From Streptomyces echinatus (GTDB lineage Bacteria; Actinomycetota; Actinomycetes; Streptomycetales; Streptomycetaceae), in assembly GCF_014203595.1 (NCBI RefSeq), contig NZ_JACHJK010000002.1, positions 496,001 to 560,000 on the forward strand: 64,000 nucleotides of DNA, read 5' to 3'. The translations under genes were made by a program, and so were the position numbers. Position 1 is the first letter of the stretch. Each line of letters begins with the position of its first letter. Below the pieces are notes generated by a model, which was given only the letters and a program-made list of their open reading frames with translations, searched no databases and was not told where the DNA came from. Of this stretch, positions 23,456-32,133 are shown one piece after another.

Positions 23456-24711
23456 GTCGTCACTTTCAGGGAGGTGATGCGCCGGAAGACCATCCGGTTC
23501 GCGTAGGCCGGGCACGCGGCGGGCCGCAGAGTGGGGAATCGGCGCAGCAGCTGGGTGAGCAGGAGGCGGGCCTCCATACGGGCCAGGGCCGTGCCGAGGC
23601 AGTAGTGGGCGCCACCGCCGAAGGTGAGGTGGCCGCCCTTGCGCCGGATGTCGAAGACGTGGGGCTCCGGGTTGCGGCGCGGGTCGTGGTTGGCGGCGCC
23701 GTAGAGGACGTGGACGGTGGTGTCCTTGGCGATGGGTACGCCGGCGAGGACGGTGTCGTCGGCGGCGAAGCGCGAGTTGAGGTGGATCGGCGGGTCGTAG
23801 CGCAACACCTCGTCGACCGCGTCGTCCATGTGGTCGGGGTGCCTGCGCAGCCAGTCGGCCCGGGCGGGATCCCGGGTCAGGAACCACACCGCGTTGGCCA
23901 GCATGGTCGCGGTGGTCTCCAGGGAGGCGATGGTGATGAACATCGTCAGGTCGTACAGCATCTGGTCCGCCGCCGCGCGGTCGTCGGGGTACTGGACGTC
24001 CCAGTAGCGGATCCATCCGCTGAGGACGTCGTCGCCCGGGTGGGCGCGCCGGTCTGCGACGAGGCCGGTGAAGAAGGCCCTCATCTCCAGCGTGGCCTCG
24101 GCCGAGATCGCCAGTTCGCTCTTGGTGGGGAGCAGTTCCTGGGCGTGGACCTGCCGGTGGGTGAAGTCCAGGATGTGCGGGAAGTGCTCGGCCGGGATGC
24201 CGAGCCAGTGCCCCACGGTCTGGATCGGCAGCTGGTCGCCGACCGTGGTGGCGAAGTCGGCCTCGCCGCGGAGGCGCAGCTGGAGATCGAGGTCGTCCAG
24301 GAGCCGGGTGACATGGGCGTCGACCTGCGGCCGCATGACCTCCAGGGTGTGGCGGTCGAAGAGATTGCCCAGGGCGCGGCGCTGGAAGGTGTGGACGGGC
24401 GGGTTGAGGCGGGAGAGCGTCCGCGTCATCTCCCGCGTCGCCGGATCCTGCCAGCGAGCCGCGTCGGGCCGGCGCTCCTGCCAGGCGAAGTCCGGCACGA
24501 GCCAGTCCCGGCCGCGGAGGATCTGACTGCAGGCCTCGAATCCCGTCACGAAGTACCCACCCCACGGAGCGGGGACCACTTCGCCGAGCGCGCGCAGATC
24601 GTCCCAGACGGGAAGAGGGTTGGCCTGTCCCTCCTGGGAACGGAGCCGGCGGAGGAGGGGGACGACCGCCCGGCGGTCGGTGGTACCGCGTATGACGCCG
24701 GCGGCGGTCAC
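23452..24711 (-). CDS. Cytochrome P450 (second P450 of the conservon block)
   Basis: This 419-residue P450 has the heme-binding loop FGGGAHYCLG with Cys ~371, a normal ExxR motif (DEVLR) and an I-helix ITIASLETTATML in which the acid-Thr pair (ET) is kept while the usual AGHETT reads ASLETT. It should bind heme and activate oxygen with ferredoxin partners. It begins with GTG 24711, 104 bp after the CYP157-like gene, and overlaps the crotonase, so the three may be one transcript. The family number cannot be assigned by eye, and the substrate is unknown. Confidence 0.85.
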   Translation of the reverse strand: MTAAGVIRGTTDRRAVVPLLRRLRSQEGQANPLPVWDDLRALGEVVPAPWGGYFVTGFEACSQILRGRDWLVPDFAWQERRPDAARWQDPATREMTRTLSRLNPPVHTFQRRALGNLFDRHTLEVMRPQVDAHVTRLLDDLDLQLRLRGEADFATTVGDQLPIQTVGHWLGIPAEHFPHILDFTHRQVHAQELLPTKSELAISAEATLEMRAFFTGLVADRRAHPGDDVLSGWIRYWDVQYPDDRAAADQMLYDLTMFITIASLETTATMLANAVWFLTRDPARADWLRRHPDHMDDAVDEVLRYDPPIHLNSRFAADDTVLAGVPIAKDTTVHVLYGAANHDPRRNPEPHVFDIRRKGGHLTFGGGAHYCLGTALARMEARLLLTQLLRRFPTLRPAACPAYANRMVFRRITSLKVTT

Positions 24712-24815
24712 GCGAGGCTCCTTTGTGGATGGGTACTGCCGTTACCGCCGGAACCTACCCCTCCCCTCCCCTTGGTCATGCGCCTGACAGTGTTGCTCCC
24801 GTCACACACGGCACA

Positions 24816-26165
24816 TCAGACCCGGAAGATGTCCAAAAACGTACTCCAGAAGCCCTTCTTCCTGGCCGGTTCCTGACGTGTCGCGGCGGCCGGAGACATG
24901 GGCAACGGCTGCTCCGGCGCCGCGGGGACGGTCCGGCCCTGCAGCGCGGCGGCCATGCGGGTCGCCGGTGTCGGGCTGAAGGCCACGGGCAGCGTGCCCA
25001 GCGCGCGGTGGAACGGTCCCGGCCGCCATTCCAGCTCCTTCTCATGGACGGCCAGCGTCAGGTCGGGCAGGGCGTTGAGGAGCTTCTCGATCGCGGTGAC
25101 GGCGATGACCTGCGCCGGGTCCTTGGCCGGGCACGCGTGCGGGCCCGCTCCCCAGGCCAGGTGGGCGCCCTTGCTGTGCGTCCGGCGGGCCTCGGCCAGC
25201 GCGGGATCGCTGTTGGCCGCGGCGAAGCTGATGACGACCGGGGTGTTGGCCTCGGCCACCACCCCGCCGAGGTCCACGTCCTGCACCGGGTAGTGGGTGG
25301 CGTAGTTGGCGATCGGCGTCTGGTTCCACAGCACGTGATCGATCGCCTCCTCGATCAGCAGCCCTGAGTCGCGTCCGCTGGAGCCGGGTGACAGCAGCAG
25401 AAGCAGCGCGTTGCCGATCAGGTTGCGCTCCGGCTCCACGCCGGCGCCCATCAGCATGACCAACTGGTCCTTGAGTTCCTCGTCGGTCAGCCCCGCCGGG
25501 TGCTGGATCAGCCAGGAAGTGACGTCGTCACCGGGCCGGCGCCGCTTCAGGGCGATCAGTTCCATGAGGCAGCCGGTGAGCTCCTCGTTGGCGCGCAGGG
25601 CGTCCTTGCCGTCGAAGATCGCCGACATGGAGCTGGTGAGGGTGTCACCGATGTCCGCCGGGCAGCCGAAGAGCTTGTTGAACAACAGCAGCGGCAGCAG
25701 CTTGGCGTAGTCGTTGAGGAGGTCCGCCCGGCCGCGCTCGCTGAACTGGTCGATGAGGTAGTCGGCGATGGGCTCGACGTCCCGGCGGATGCGCGTGATG
25801 TTGAGCCGGGCGAGGCTGTCCGTGACGGCCTTGCGCAGCCGCAGGTGCACGGCGCCGTCGGTGAACAGGCAGTTGGGCCGGTACATCATCATCGGCAGCA
25901 CCGGGTGGTCCAGCGCGACCCGTCCTTCGTTCAGCGCCTTCCAGCGGCGGGCGTCCCGGGCGAAGAGCGTGGAATTCTGCAGCACGCGCAGCGCCGTCTC
26001 GTGGCCGACGACCAGGGTGGCGTCTATGCCGGGCGCGAGTTCGACCGGCCCTGCCGGACCGTGGGCGCGCAACCGGTCGTACACCTGGTGGGGGTCGGCG
26101 GCGAACGAGGCGTCGTGCATGGGGCATCTGGCCCCGGCGGGGGTGGGGGCTGACTGGCGGTCCAT
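24816..26165 (-). CDS. cvnE: CvnE: CYP157-like cytochrome P450 with degenerate motifs
   Basis: This 449-residue P450 is the fifth conservon gene. Two hallmark motifs are altered. The ExxR site reads HVLW (residues 277-280, in AIDHVLWNQTP), so both Glu and Arg are replaced, as in the CYP157 group where EQSLW is described. The heme loop reads WGAGPHACPAK, with the axial Cys at ~345 but Trp for Phe and Ala for the final Gly. The C-terminal ~60 residues are a Pro/Ala linker ending GFWSTFLDIFRV, an amphipathic or membrane-contact tail. It probably partners the membrane-associated conservon complex. ATG 26165 follows the GTPase by 49 bp. Confidence 0.88.
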   Translation of the reverse strand: MDRQSAPTPAGARCPMHDASFAADPHQVYDRLRAHGPAGPVELAPGIDATLVVGHETALRVLQNSTLFARDARRWKALNEGRVALDHPVLPMMMYRPNCLFTDGAVHLRLRKAVTDSLARLNITRIRRDVEPIADYLIDQFSERGRADLLNDYAKLLPLLLFNKLFGCPADIGDTLTSSMSAIFDGKDALRANEELTGCLMELIALKRRRPGDDVTSWLIQHPAGLTDEELKDQLVMLMGAGVEPERNLIGNALLLLLSPGSSGRDSGLLIEEAIDHVLWNQTPIANYATHYPVQDVDLGGVVAEANTPVVISFAAANSDPALAEARRTHSKGAHLAWGAGPHACPAKDPAQVIAVTAIEKLLNALPDLTLAVHEKELEWRPGPFHRALGTLPVAFSPTPATRMAAALQGRTVPAAPEQPLPMSPAAATRQEPARKKGFWSTFLDIFRV

Positions 26166-26214
26166 GAGGTTCCTTCTGCTGGCACCGGGCCGGAGGTCCG
26201 GGCGGATGGGGGTG

Positions 26215-26817
26215 TCAGGCGGCTCGGGTGAGCAGGTGACGCACGAGCGCGATCAGCGCGTGGGCGGAGGACTGCCGGTCGCGGGCGTCGCAGTAGACGA
26301 CGGGGGTGTCGGGGAGCAGGTCGAGCGCCTCGCGCACCTCCGCCTCCTCGTACACCGTGCTCGACTGGAAGCTGTTGACCGCGATGGCGTACTCCAGGCC
26401 GTACCGCTCGACGAGATCGATGACGGGGAAGGTCTCCTCCAGCCGTGCGGGGTCGACCAGCAGCAGCGCCCCCAGTGCGCCGCGGGCCATGTCCTCCCAC
26501 AGCTGCATGAAGCGCTGCTGTCCGGGGGTGCCGAACAGGTACAGCACGAGGTCGTCGCTGAGCGTCAGGCGGCCGAAGTCCAGCGCGACGGTGGTCGTGC
26601 GCTTGTCCGTCACGCCTCTGAGGTCGTCCACATGGAGGGACGCCTGCGTCATCTTCTCCTCGGTGCGCAGCGGGGCGATCTCCGACAGCGAACCGATGAG
26701 CGTCGTCTTGCCCACGGCGAAGTGCCCGACGACCAGGATCTTGGCAGCGTTGGTCACCGCGCTGGAGACGTAGATGGATCCAGGGGGCGTCTCAGCCGAT
26801 GAGGGATTGGAGTCCAT
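26215..26817 (-). CDS. cvnD: CvnD: conservon Ras-like GTPase
   Basis: This 200-residue small GTPase has G1 GHFAVGKTT, G3 GTPGQQRF and a G4 site reading AVNSF in place of NKxD, which is usual for this conservon group. The complex CvnA-D is proposed to work like a membrane heterotrimeric G-protein system in Streptomyces development and metabolism. Its start overlaps the end of cvnC by 26 bp. The N-terminal ~20 residues are Ser/Pro-rich and precede the fold. Confidence 0.9.
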   Translation of the reverse strand: MDSNPSSAETPPGSIYVSSAVTNAAKILVVGHFAVGKTTLIGSLSEIAPLRTEEKMTQASLHVDDLRGVTDKRTTTVALDFGRLTLSDDLVLYLFGTPGQQRFMQLWEDMARGALGALLLVDPARLEETFPVIDLVERYGLEYAIAVNSFQSSTVYEEAEVREALDLLPDTPVVYCDARDRQSSAHALIALVRHLLTRAA

Positions 26818-27163
26818 TCAGAACCTTCTCCAGGGTCGCTCTGTCTACGTTCTGAGCCCGGGGCGGCTCGGCGCGGCGCAGGAGGTGTCCCTGCTCGGAT
26901 AAGTCGGTCAGCAGCAGCCGTGCCACCCCCACCGGCAGTCCCACGTGTCCGGCCACCTCGGCGACCGACAGGTAGCCGCCCGCGCACAGGTTCCAGATGG
27001 ACATCACCTCGGGACCGGCTCCCAGCGGAGGGGTCCGCTCGGGAGCCAGGGTGACCAGGGTGTGCAGCGCCAGGTCGTCCGCGTCCGGCAGGGTCCGGCC
27101 GCCGGTGATGACGTAGGAGCGGACGAAGTCGCTGGTGACGGAGGCTTCCTCGCCGGGCGTCAT
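26792..27163 (-). CDS. cvnC: CvnC: DUF742 protein
   Basis: This 123-residue protein contains FVRSYVITGGRT, WNLCAGGYLSVAEVAGHVGLPVGVARLLLTDLSEQGHLLRR and a C-terminal LEKVLNGLQSLIG, all diagnostic of DUF742 with its winged-helix-like core. In conservons it bridges the roadblock protein and the GTPase. ATG 27163 overlaps the cvnB stop (ATGA). The arrangement indicates coupled translation. Confidence 0.9.
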   Translation of the reverse strand: MTPGEEASVTSDFVRSYVITGGRTLPDADDLALHTLVTLAPERTPPLGAGPEVMSIWNLCAGGYLSVAEVAGHVGLPVGVARLLLTDLSEQGHLLRRAEPPRAQNVDRATLEKVLNGLQSLIG

Positions 27164-27561
27164 GCGTGGGCACCGTTGTCCGTGCGCGGTGCCACACTCA
27201 TCGCCTTGCTCAGGGAGACCACCGTCTTCTGCATGCGGAAGGACATGGCCTCCATGTCGACGTCCAGGGCGGCCGAGACGGCGAGGTACGCGCCCTGGCC
27301 CGCGGCGATCAGGAAGATCCAGCCGCCGTCGTACTCCAGCAGCGTCTGCTTCCAGATACCGTGCCCCGCTCCCACGAACCCCGCGACGGCCCGGCTCAGC
27401 GACTGCATCGAGCTCATCGCGGCGGCGTTCGTCTCGGCGTCGTCCCGCCCGATGTCGTCCGAGCGCTGCAGCAGCAGGCCGTCGCCCGAGACGAGGATCG
27501 CGTGCCGGGCTCCGCGCACCTCGAGCACGTCGTTCAGCACCCAGGACAGGTCGGTCTTCAC
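27160..27561 (-). CDS. cvnB: CvnB: roadblock/LC7-domain protein
   Basis: This 133-residue roadblock/LC7 protein has the N-terminal DLSWVLNDVLEVRGARHAILVSGDGLLL typical of GTPase-regulating roadblock proteins and a C-terminal helix. Roadblock dimers act as GTPase-activating or scaffolding partners for Ras-like GTPases, here CvnD. It starts with GTG 27561 in a GTGA overlap with the cvnA stop. Confidence 0.9.
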   Translation of the reverse strand: MKTDLSWVLNDVLEVRGARHAILVSGDGLLLQRSDDIGRDDAETNAAAMSSMQSLSRAVAGFVGAGHGIWKQTLLEYDGGWIFLIAAGQGAYLAVSAALDVDMEAMSFRMQKTVVSLSKAMSVAPRTDNGAHA

Positions 27562-28760
27562 TGGTCGTCAGATCCTTCCATGGTGTTCGTGGTGCGCCCG
27601 AGCTGGGTCCCGCGGGCGAACGCCCCGAGCCGTGACGCCGTCACCTCGCTGGCCGGCTGAGAGGTCCCCTCCTGATCACCGGCGTCGAGCGCCGGGACCA
27701 CCGTGACGGGGCCGTTGCGGCGCCGGCGCTTGGGCAGACCTCCCGTGGTCGTTCCCACCACGTGCGAGGGGCCCACGACCGGGACCGGCGCGAGGCGCTG
27801 GGGCGCGCTCTCCGGGGCCACGGTGCCCTGGGCGTCGGCCGCGGGGGAAGGAGCGTCGGCCGCGAGGAGACTTTCGGGCACACGAATCACTGCACGCACT
27901 CCGCCATAGGGGGATACGGAGCCGACGGAGACGGCGAAGCCGTAGCGGGCGGCGAGCATGCCGCACACGGCGAAGCCGAACCGCGGCGGATCGCCGAGCC
28001 CGGTGATGTCGACGGGACCGTCGACGGACAGCAGGGACGCCGCCCGGTCCTTGGTCTCCTGGTCCATGCCGAGGCCGGCGTCGTCCACGATGAAGCACAC
28101 ACCGGTCGGTACGGTCTGGATGTTGACCTCGACCGGCGTTCCGGGCGCGCTGTAGTTCGTGGCGTTGTCCAGCAGTTCGGCCAGTACGACGGCCACCGGC
28201 TCGACCGCCTTGCCCACGAGCGAGACGTTGACCTGCGAGTGGACGCCGACCCGGTCGAAGTCCCTGATCCTGCCCTGGGCGCTGCGGGCGACGTCGTAGA
28301 CGGTGGCGGCACCGTCACGCCTGCCCAGCCAGCCGCCGCACAGCACGGAGATGCCCTTGGCGCGGCGGCCGAACTGGCTGCCGGTGTGGTCGACCGCCAT
28401 CAGGTCGCCCAGGACGTCCGTGGTGTCGCCGTACTTCTTCAACAGGTCGTCGAGGAGTACCTGCTGCTCCTCGGCGAGTGACTGGAGCGTTCCCATGGCG
28501 GACTTCAGCACCGCCTTGGTCGCCGCCTCCGCGTCCGCCCGTACGTCGGCGAGGTCGCGCTGGTGCTGCGCGGTCAGCCCGGCGATGTGCCCGTGGAGCT
28601 GGCTCACGTCGCCGCGGGCCTCTCCCAGTCCTGTCTCCAGGTCCTTCCTCGTTCTTCGGAGAGCCATGTTGGTTCTCCTGGCCCTCATCACCGCGACGAC
28701 CGCAACGATGAGCACCACCAGCAAGATCCACAGCAGTGGATCCGTGGTCAATGACGTCAT
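27558..28760 (-). CDS. cvnA: CvnA: conservon sensor histidine-kinase-like protein
   Basis: This ~400-residue protein has one N-terminal membrane helix (LLWILLVVLIVAVVAVMRA), a long coiled-coil region and a GHKL ATPase domain with LAELLDNATNYSAPG (N box), VDDAGLGMD (G1), and GLGDPPRFGFAVCGMLAARYG (G2). There is no obvious phospho-accepting His box, as expected for CvnA/nitrate-sensor-like proteins. A disordered Pro/Arg C-terminus includes KRRRRNGP. ATG 28760 is preceded by gaagagag; longer in-frame starts at 28781 and 28838 are less supported. The 228 bp upstream carry a TAAGAT -10 candidate and serve the whole operon. Confidence 0.9.
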   Translation of the reverse strand: MTSLTTDPLLWILLVVLIVAVVAVMRARRTNMALRRTRKDLETGLGEARGDVSQLHGHIAGLTAQHQRDLADVRADAEAATKAVLKSAMGTLQSLAEEQQVLLDDLLKKYGDTTDVLGDLMAVDHTGSQFGRRAKGISVLCGGWLGRRDGAATVYDVARSAQGRIRDFDRVGVHSQVNVSLVGKAVEPVAVVLAELLDNATNYSAPGTPVEVNIQTVPTGVCFIVDDAGLGMDQETKDRAASLLSVDGPVDITGLGDPPRFGFAVCGMLAARYGFAVSVGSVSPYGGVRAVIRVPESLLAADAPSPAADAQGTVAPESAPQRLAPVPVVGPSHVVGTTTGGLPKRRRRNGPVTVVPALDAGDQEGTSQPASEVTASRLGAFARGTQLGRTTNTMEGSDDQ

Positions 28761-28988
28761 GAGACTCTCTTCAAGTCGCATCGCGCCAGGAGCGTGCGAG
28801 CGCGATGGTGCCTTTGACTGCCCCCCAGACGCGTTCATGACACGCCGTCAGCCCACTGAAAGGTGGGATGATCTTATCAGTCACACAGACACAACCAGCT
28901 TGCCCCAAGGCCTACTTGAGACGTCACGAAACCCACACACCGTTGTCACGTGCCCGTCGGACGACGGCTGCCGGAGGGTCGGGTGGGC

Positions 28989-30113
28989 TCAGCCCGGCCA
29001 CACCCCTGTCACCAGGAACGAGTCGATCGTCGCCGCGTACGGCGCGATGTCCAGGCCCTGCCCGCCGAGCCAGGCGTCCGAGTAGTACTTGTCCAGGTAC
29101 CGGTCCCCCGGGTCGCACAGCAGGGTGACGACACTGCCCGTACGGCCCTCGGCCACCATCTCGGCGACGATCTTCAGCGCGCTCCACAGACCGGTGCCCG
29201 TGGAGCCGCCCGCCTTGCGGCCGATGGCCCCCTCCAGCGCCCGCACCGCGGCGACGCTGGCCGCGTCCGGGACCTTCATCATCCGGTCGATCGCGCCGGG
29301 CACGAAGCTCGGCTCCATGCGCGGCCGGCCGATGCCCTCGATCCGGGAGCCGCAGTCACAGGAGACCTCCGGGTCGCCGGTGGTCCAGCCCTCGAAGAAA
29401 CAGGAGTTGTCCGGATCGGCCACACAGATCCGGGTGTCGTACTGCATGTAGTGGACGTAGCGGGCGAGGGTCGCCGAGGTGCCGCCGGTGCCGGCCGTGG
29501 CCACGATCCAGGCCGGCTCCGGGAACCGCTCCAACTGCAGCTGGCGGAAGATGGACTCGGCGATGTTGTTGTTGCCGCGCCAGTCCGTGGCCCGCTCGGC
29601 GTAGGTGAACTGGTCCATGTAGTGGCCGCCGGTCTCCACCGCGAGGCGGGCGGACTCCTCGTACATCTTCCGGGAGTCGTCCACGAAGTGGCACCGGCCG
29701 CCGTGGAACTCGATCAGGCGGATCTTCTCGGCGCTGGTCGTGCGCGGCATGACCGCGATGAAGGGCACGCCGATCAGCTTCGCGAAGTAGGCCTCGGAGA
29801 CCGCCGTCGAGCCGCTGGACGCCTCGATGACCGGCCGGTCCGGTCGGATCCAGCCATTGCACAGGCCGTAGAGGAACAGGGAACGGGCGAGCCGGTGCTT
29901 GAGGCTGCCGGTCGGGTGGGTGGACTCGTCCTTCAGATAGAGGTCGATACCCCACCGCTCGGGCAACGGGAAGCGCAGCAAGTGCGTGTCCGCCGATCTG
30001 TTGGCGTCGGCCTGAACCTTGCGAACGGCTTCTTTCAGCCAGCCACGGTAGGCGGGGTCGCTGCGGTCGACGTCGAGGGTGGCGCCGGTCGTGGTCTGGG
30101 GGGTGGTGCTCAC
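28989..30113 (-). CDS. PLP-dependent cysteine synthase/desulfhydrase family enzyme
   Basis: This 374-residue fold-type II PLP enzyme has [20 protein letters not shown] with the Schiff-base Lys in SLKHR, the phosphate-binding EASSGSTA loop and [14 protein letters not shown]. The long insert with [13 protein letters not shown] and a Cys-rich [12 protein letters not shown] segment resembles actinobacterial Cds1-type L-cysteine desulfhydrases rather than CysK/CysM. Either sulfide release from cysteine or a cysteine-synthase activity is possible. GTG 30113 has a strong aaggag site. The 306-bp divergent gap contains a TATGCT -10 candidate. Confidence 0.82.
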   Translation of the reverse strand: MSTTPQTTTGATLDVDRSDPAYRGWLKEAVRKVQADANRSADTHLLRFPLPERWGIDLYLKDESTHPTGSLKHRLARSLFLYGLCNGWIRPDRPVIEASSGSTAVSEAYFAKLIGVPFIAVMPRTTSAEKIRLIEFHGGRCHFVDDSRKMYEESARLAVETGGHYMDQFTYAERATDWRGNNNIAESIFRQLQLERFPEPAWIVATAGTGGTSATLARYVHYMQYDTRICVADPDNSCFFEGWTTGDPEVSCDCGSRIEGIGRPRMEPSFVPGAIDRMMKVPDAASVAAVRALEGAIGRKAGGSTGTGLWSALKIVAEMVAEGRTGSVVTLLCDPGDRYLDKYYSDAWLGGQGLDIAPYAATIDSFLVTGVWPG

Positions 30114-30419
30114 GGAGGGGCTCCTTACGCTCGTCGCCGACGGCGCCTCACGCGGGCCGGCACATCGAGCATAGGCACTCTTCACACGCCTTCCCACCTG
30201 CATAAACGCATCTTTGAGCCACCCAAAGACCCGCTGGGGCACGCACGTGCGAGCCGACCGGGGGCGCATGGACGCAAGTGCTCCGGGCGGAAGCCGCGGG
30301 CGCCCCGCGCACACTGGTGCTCCACGCCGCGCCGGGGCAGACTGCACGCGACGGGACGACCCGTCCCGAACGGGGGCGCACACGCAACCACGGGAACACC
30401 CGCAAGGGGGCGGCGAGAC

Positions 30420-30743
30420 ATGGCGGAGCCGGAGTTCACGGCCACGGGCGTGCGAATCGGCAAACGCCTGCGTTCGCTCACCCGGGCCGGACAGGTCCGG
30501 ATCAGCGAGGGCAGGCTGCAGTTGCTCAACAGCTACGGCAGCGAGATCGACAGCGCGCCGGTGCAGGCGGTACGCGCCTCCACGCCCTGGTTCGTGCCGG
30601 ACGACCGGGCATTGGCCGACGTGAACGGTACGCGGTATCTGCTGACGCTGGGCGAGCGGGATCCCGCCCCCGGCCGGCCGGGGCCGCCCGCGGCACGTCG
30701 GTTCGTCGAGGCGGTCCGCCGGGCGGCGGGCGACGGCGGCTGA
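30420..30743 (+). CDS. Small conserved hypothetical protein
   Basis: This 107-residue soluble protein contains [23 protein letters not shown], a beta-rich middle [21 protein letters not shown], and [25 protein letters not shown]. The middle resembles the PH-like or SH3-like sheet of small actinobacterial proteins, but I do not recognise a named family. ATG 30420 has ggcggcgaga upstream. A nearby upstream gap (30114-30419) holds the divergent promoter. Function unknown. Confidence 0.65.
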   Translation: MAEPEFTATGVRIGKRLRSLTRAGQVRISEGRLQLLNSYGSEIDSAPVQAVRASTPWFVPDDRALADVNGTRYLLTLGERDPAPGRPGPPAARRFVEAVRRAAGDGG

Positions 30744-30949
30744 GCGACGCACCGCCGTGGCGAGTTGCGGGAGCGCATCCACTGCGCCACGCTGGTCTCA
30801 CGTCACTCTGGGTTTACCGGCGATAACGCTGCGAACCAGCCCGCCGGCCACGACAGCAGGCGGACGTTTGGACGCAAGCACCCTGCTGGATCCGTTGTTC
30901 TCCGTGTTTACTCCGGTTCCTCCGGACCTCACATCGGGGAGTCGCAGCC

Positions 30950-31861
30950 GTGATCAGTCACCCAAGCAGGCAATGCACGGTGGAGCTCCAAGCCCTGCCG
31001 TCGCGGATCGGCCAGGTCCGCAGAATCGTATCTGCGCAGTTGCGCTACTGGCATATGGACCCGTTGATAGACCGGGCCGCGCTCGGTGTGACGGAGCTGT
31101 TGAGCAACGTCCACCGGCACGCCAGGCCCGACAAGTCGTGCACCGTGGAACTGGAGCTGCTGCCGGACCGGCTCACGGTCTCGGTACGCGACCACGATCC
31201 CCGTCTTCCGGTGCCGGCCGACGCCGCGGCCGCGCCGGACTCCACGCCGCTCGCCACGTGCGGGCGGGGCCTGGCGATGGTGGCCGCGGTGAGCGAGAGC
31301 TGGGGAGCGCGGCCGGACGGCGAGAACGGCAAGGTCGTCTGGTTCACGCTGCCGGCGGCGGCGCCCGGCCGTCCGGCGCGGCCGCCGCAAACCGTACGCA
31401 CGGCCACGCCCGCGCCTGTCGCGGCGGCGGCCGCGGTGCCGGCGGGCGTTCCGGCTGAGGCGGTGCCCGCCGGGGCCGTTGCCGTCGGCGCGGTTCCGCC
31501 GGGGGCCCCCGTGCCCGCAATGGCTCCCGTGCCCGCAGCGGCTCCCGTTCCGGCCGCGGCCGTGGCGCATGCGGCCTCCGAGCGGGGTTCGGCGCACTCG
31601 GGAGTTACGGCCACTGCCGGCGACTCGGTCGCGGTCGGAAACCAGACGCCCGCCGGACACCCGACGGCGGCCGGTGCCGCGACGCCGGCCGCAAGCACGC
31701 CGGCCGGAAGCACGTCGCCCGTCGCGACCGCGGTTCCCGCGGCCGTCGTGGCTCCCGCGGCCGTCGTGGCTCCCGCGCCCGCCGCCGCCGGACCCGCCGT
31801 GGGGCCCGCCTCCCCCGCGGCCGGGACGCCGGCTCCCGCCCGGTCCGCCGTCTCCGGCTGA
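30950..31861 (+). CDS. Anti-sigma-type ATP-binding protein with long Ala/Pro tail
   Basis: Residues ~1-135 are a GHKL ATPase-like domain: RRIVSAQLRYW, ALGVTELLSNVHRHA (N box), VRDHDPRLP and CGRGLAMVAAVSESWG. This is the RsbW-like layout of the many Streptomyces serine-kinase/anti-sigma proteins. The last ~165 residues are almost entirely Ala, Pro, Val, Gly and Thr, with 6-residue near-repeats (PVPAAA, AVVAPA). The tail is probably disordered. GTG 30950 starts the domain. Similar repeat-like coding continues after the stop in another frame (see 31979-32133). Confidence 0.8.
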   Translation: MISHPSRQCTVELQALPSRIGQVRRIVSAQLRYWHMDPLIDRAALGVTELLSNVHRHARPDKSCTVELELLPDRLTVSVRDHDPRLPVPADAAAAPDSTPLATCGRGLAMVAAVSESWGARPDGENGKVVWFTLPAAAPGRPARPPQTVRTATPAPVAAAAAVPAGVPAEAVPAGAVAVGAVPPGAPVPAMAPVPAAAPVPAAAVAHAASERGSAHSGVTATAGDSVAVGNQTPAGHPTAAGAATPAASTPAGSTSPVATAVPAAVVAPAAVVAPAPAAAGPAVGPASPAAGTPAPARSAVSG

Positions 31862-31978
31862 CCGGGCGGGGACCGGCCCCGTACCGCCCGGCCCGGTTTC
31901 CCCGGGTACCGCGGCGCAGGACGGCCCGCGCGGCGCTGCGCGGGCCGTCACCAGCGAACCGGCGGTCTCCCCGGCACG

Positions 31979-32133
31979 GGCCGGCGCTCCGGACTCCCCG
32001 GCGCAGGTCGACGCTCCGGACTCCCCGACCCCCAGCCGACGCTCCGAACCTTGACACCGGCCGACGCTCCGAACTCCCCGGCACAGGCCGGAGCGCCGGG
32101 CTCCCCGGCAGGGGTCCGGAGCGCCGGTCACTC
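31979..32133. repeat. 27-bp tandem repeat between convergent genes
   Basis: About 5.5 imperfect units of ~27 bp start at 31979, 32006, 32033, 32059, 32086 and 32113, each resembling ggccgacgctccgaactccc. In one plus frame they encode AGAPDSPAQ-like nonapeptides. The repeats start 118 bp after the ATPase stop and run into the 3' end of the permease gene. Confidence 0.8.

Noticed and set aside
24711-24816. A terminator between the two P450 genes
   Set aside because: No clear stem-loop was found in the 104-bp gap, so co-transcription is left open.
31979-32133. Possible CRISPR array
   Set aside because: The 27-bp units are directly adjacent with no spacers and vary in sequence; no cas gene is present.
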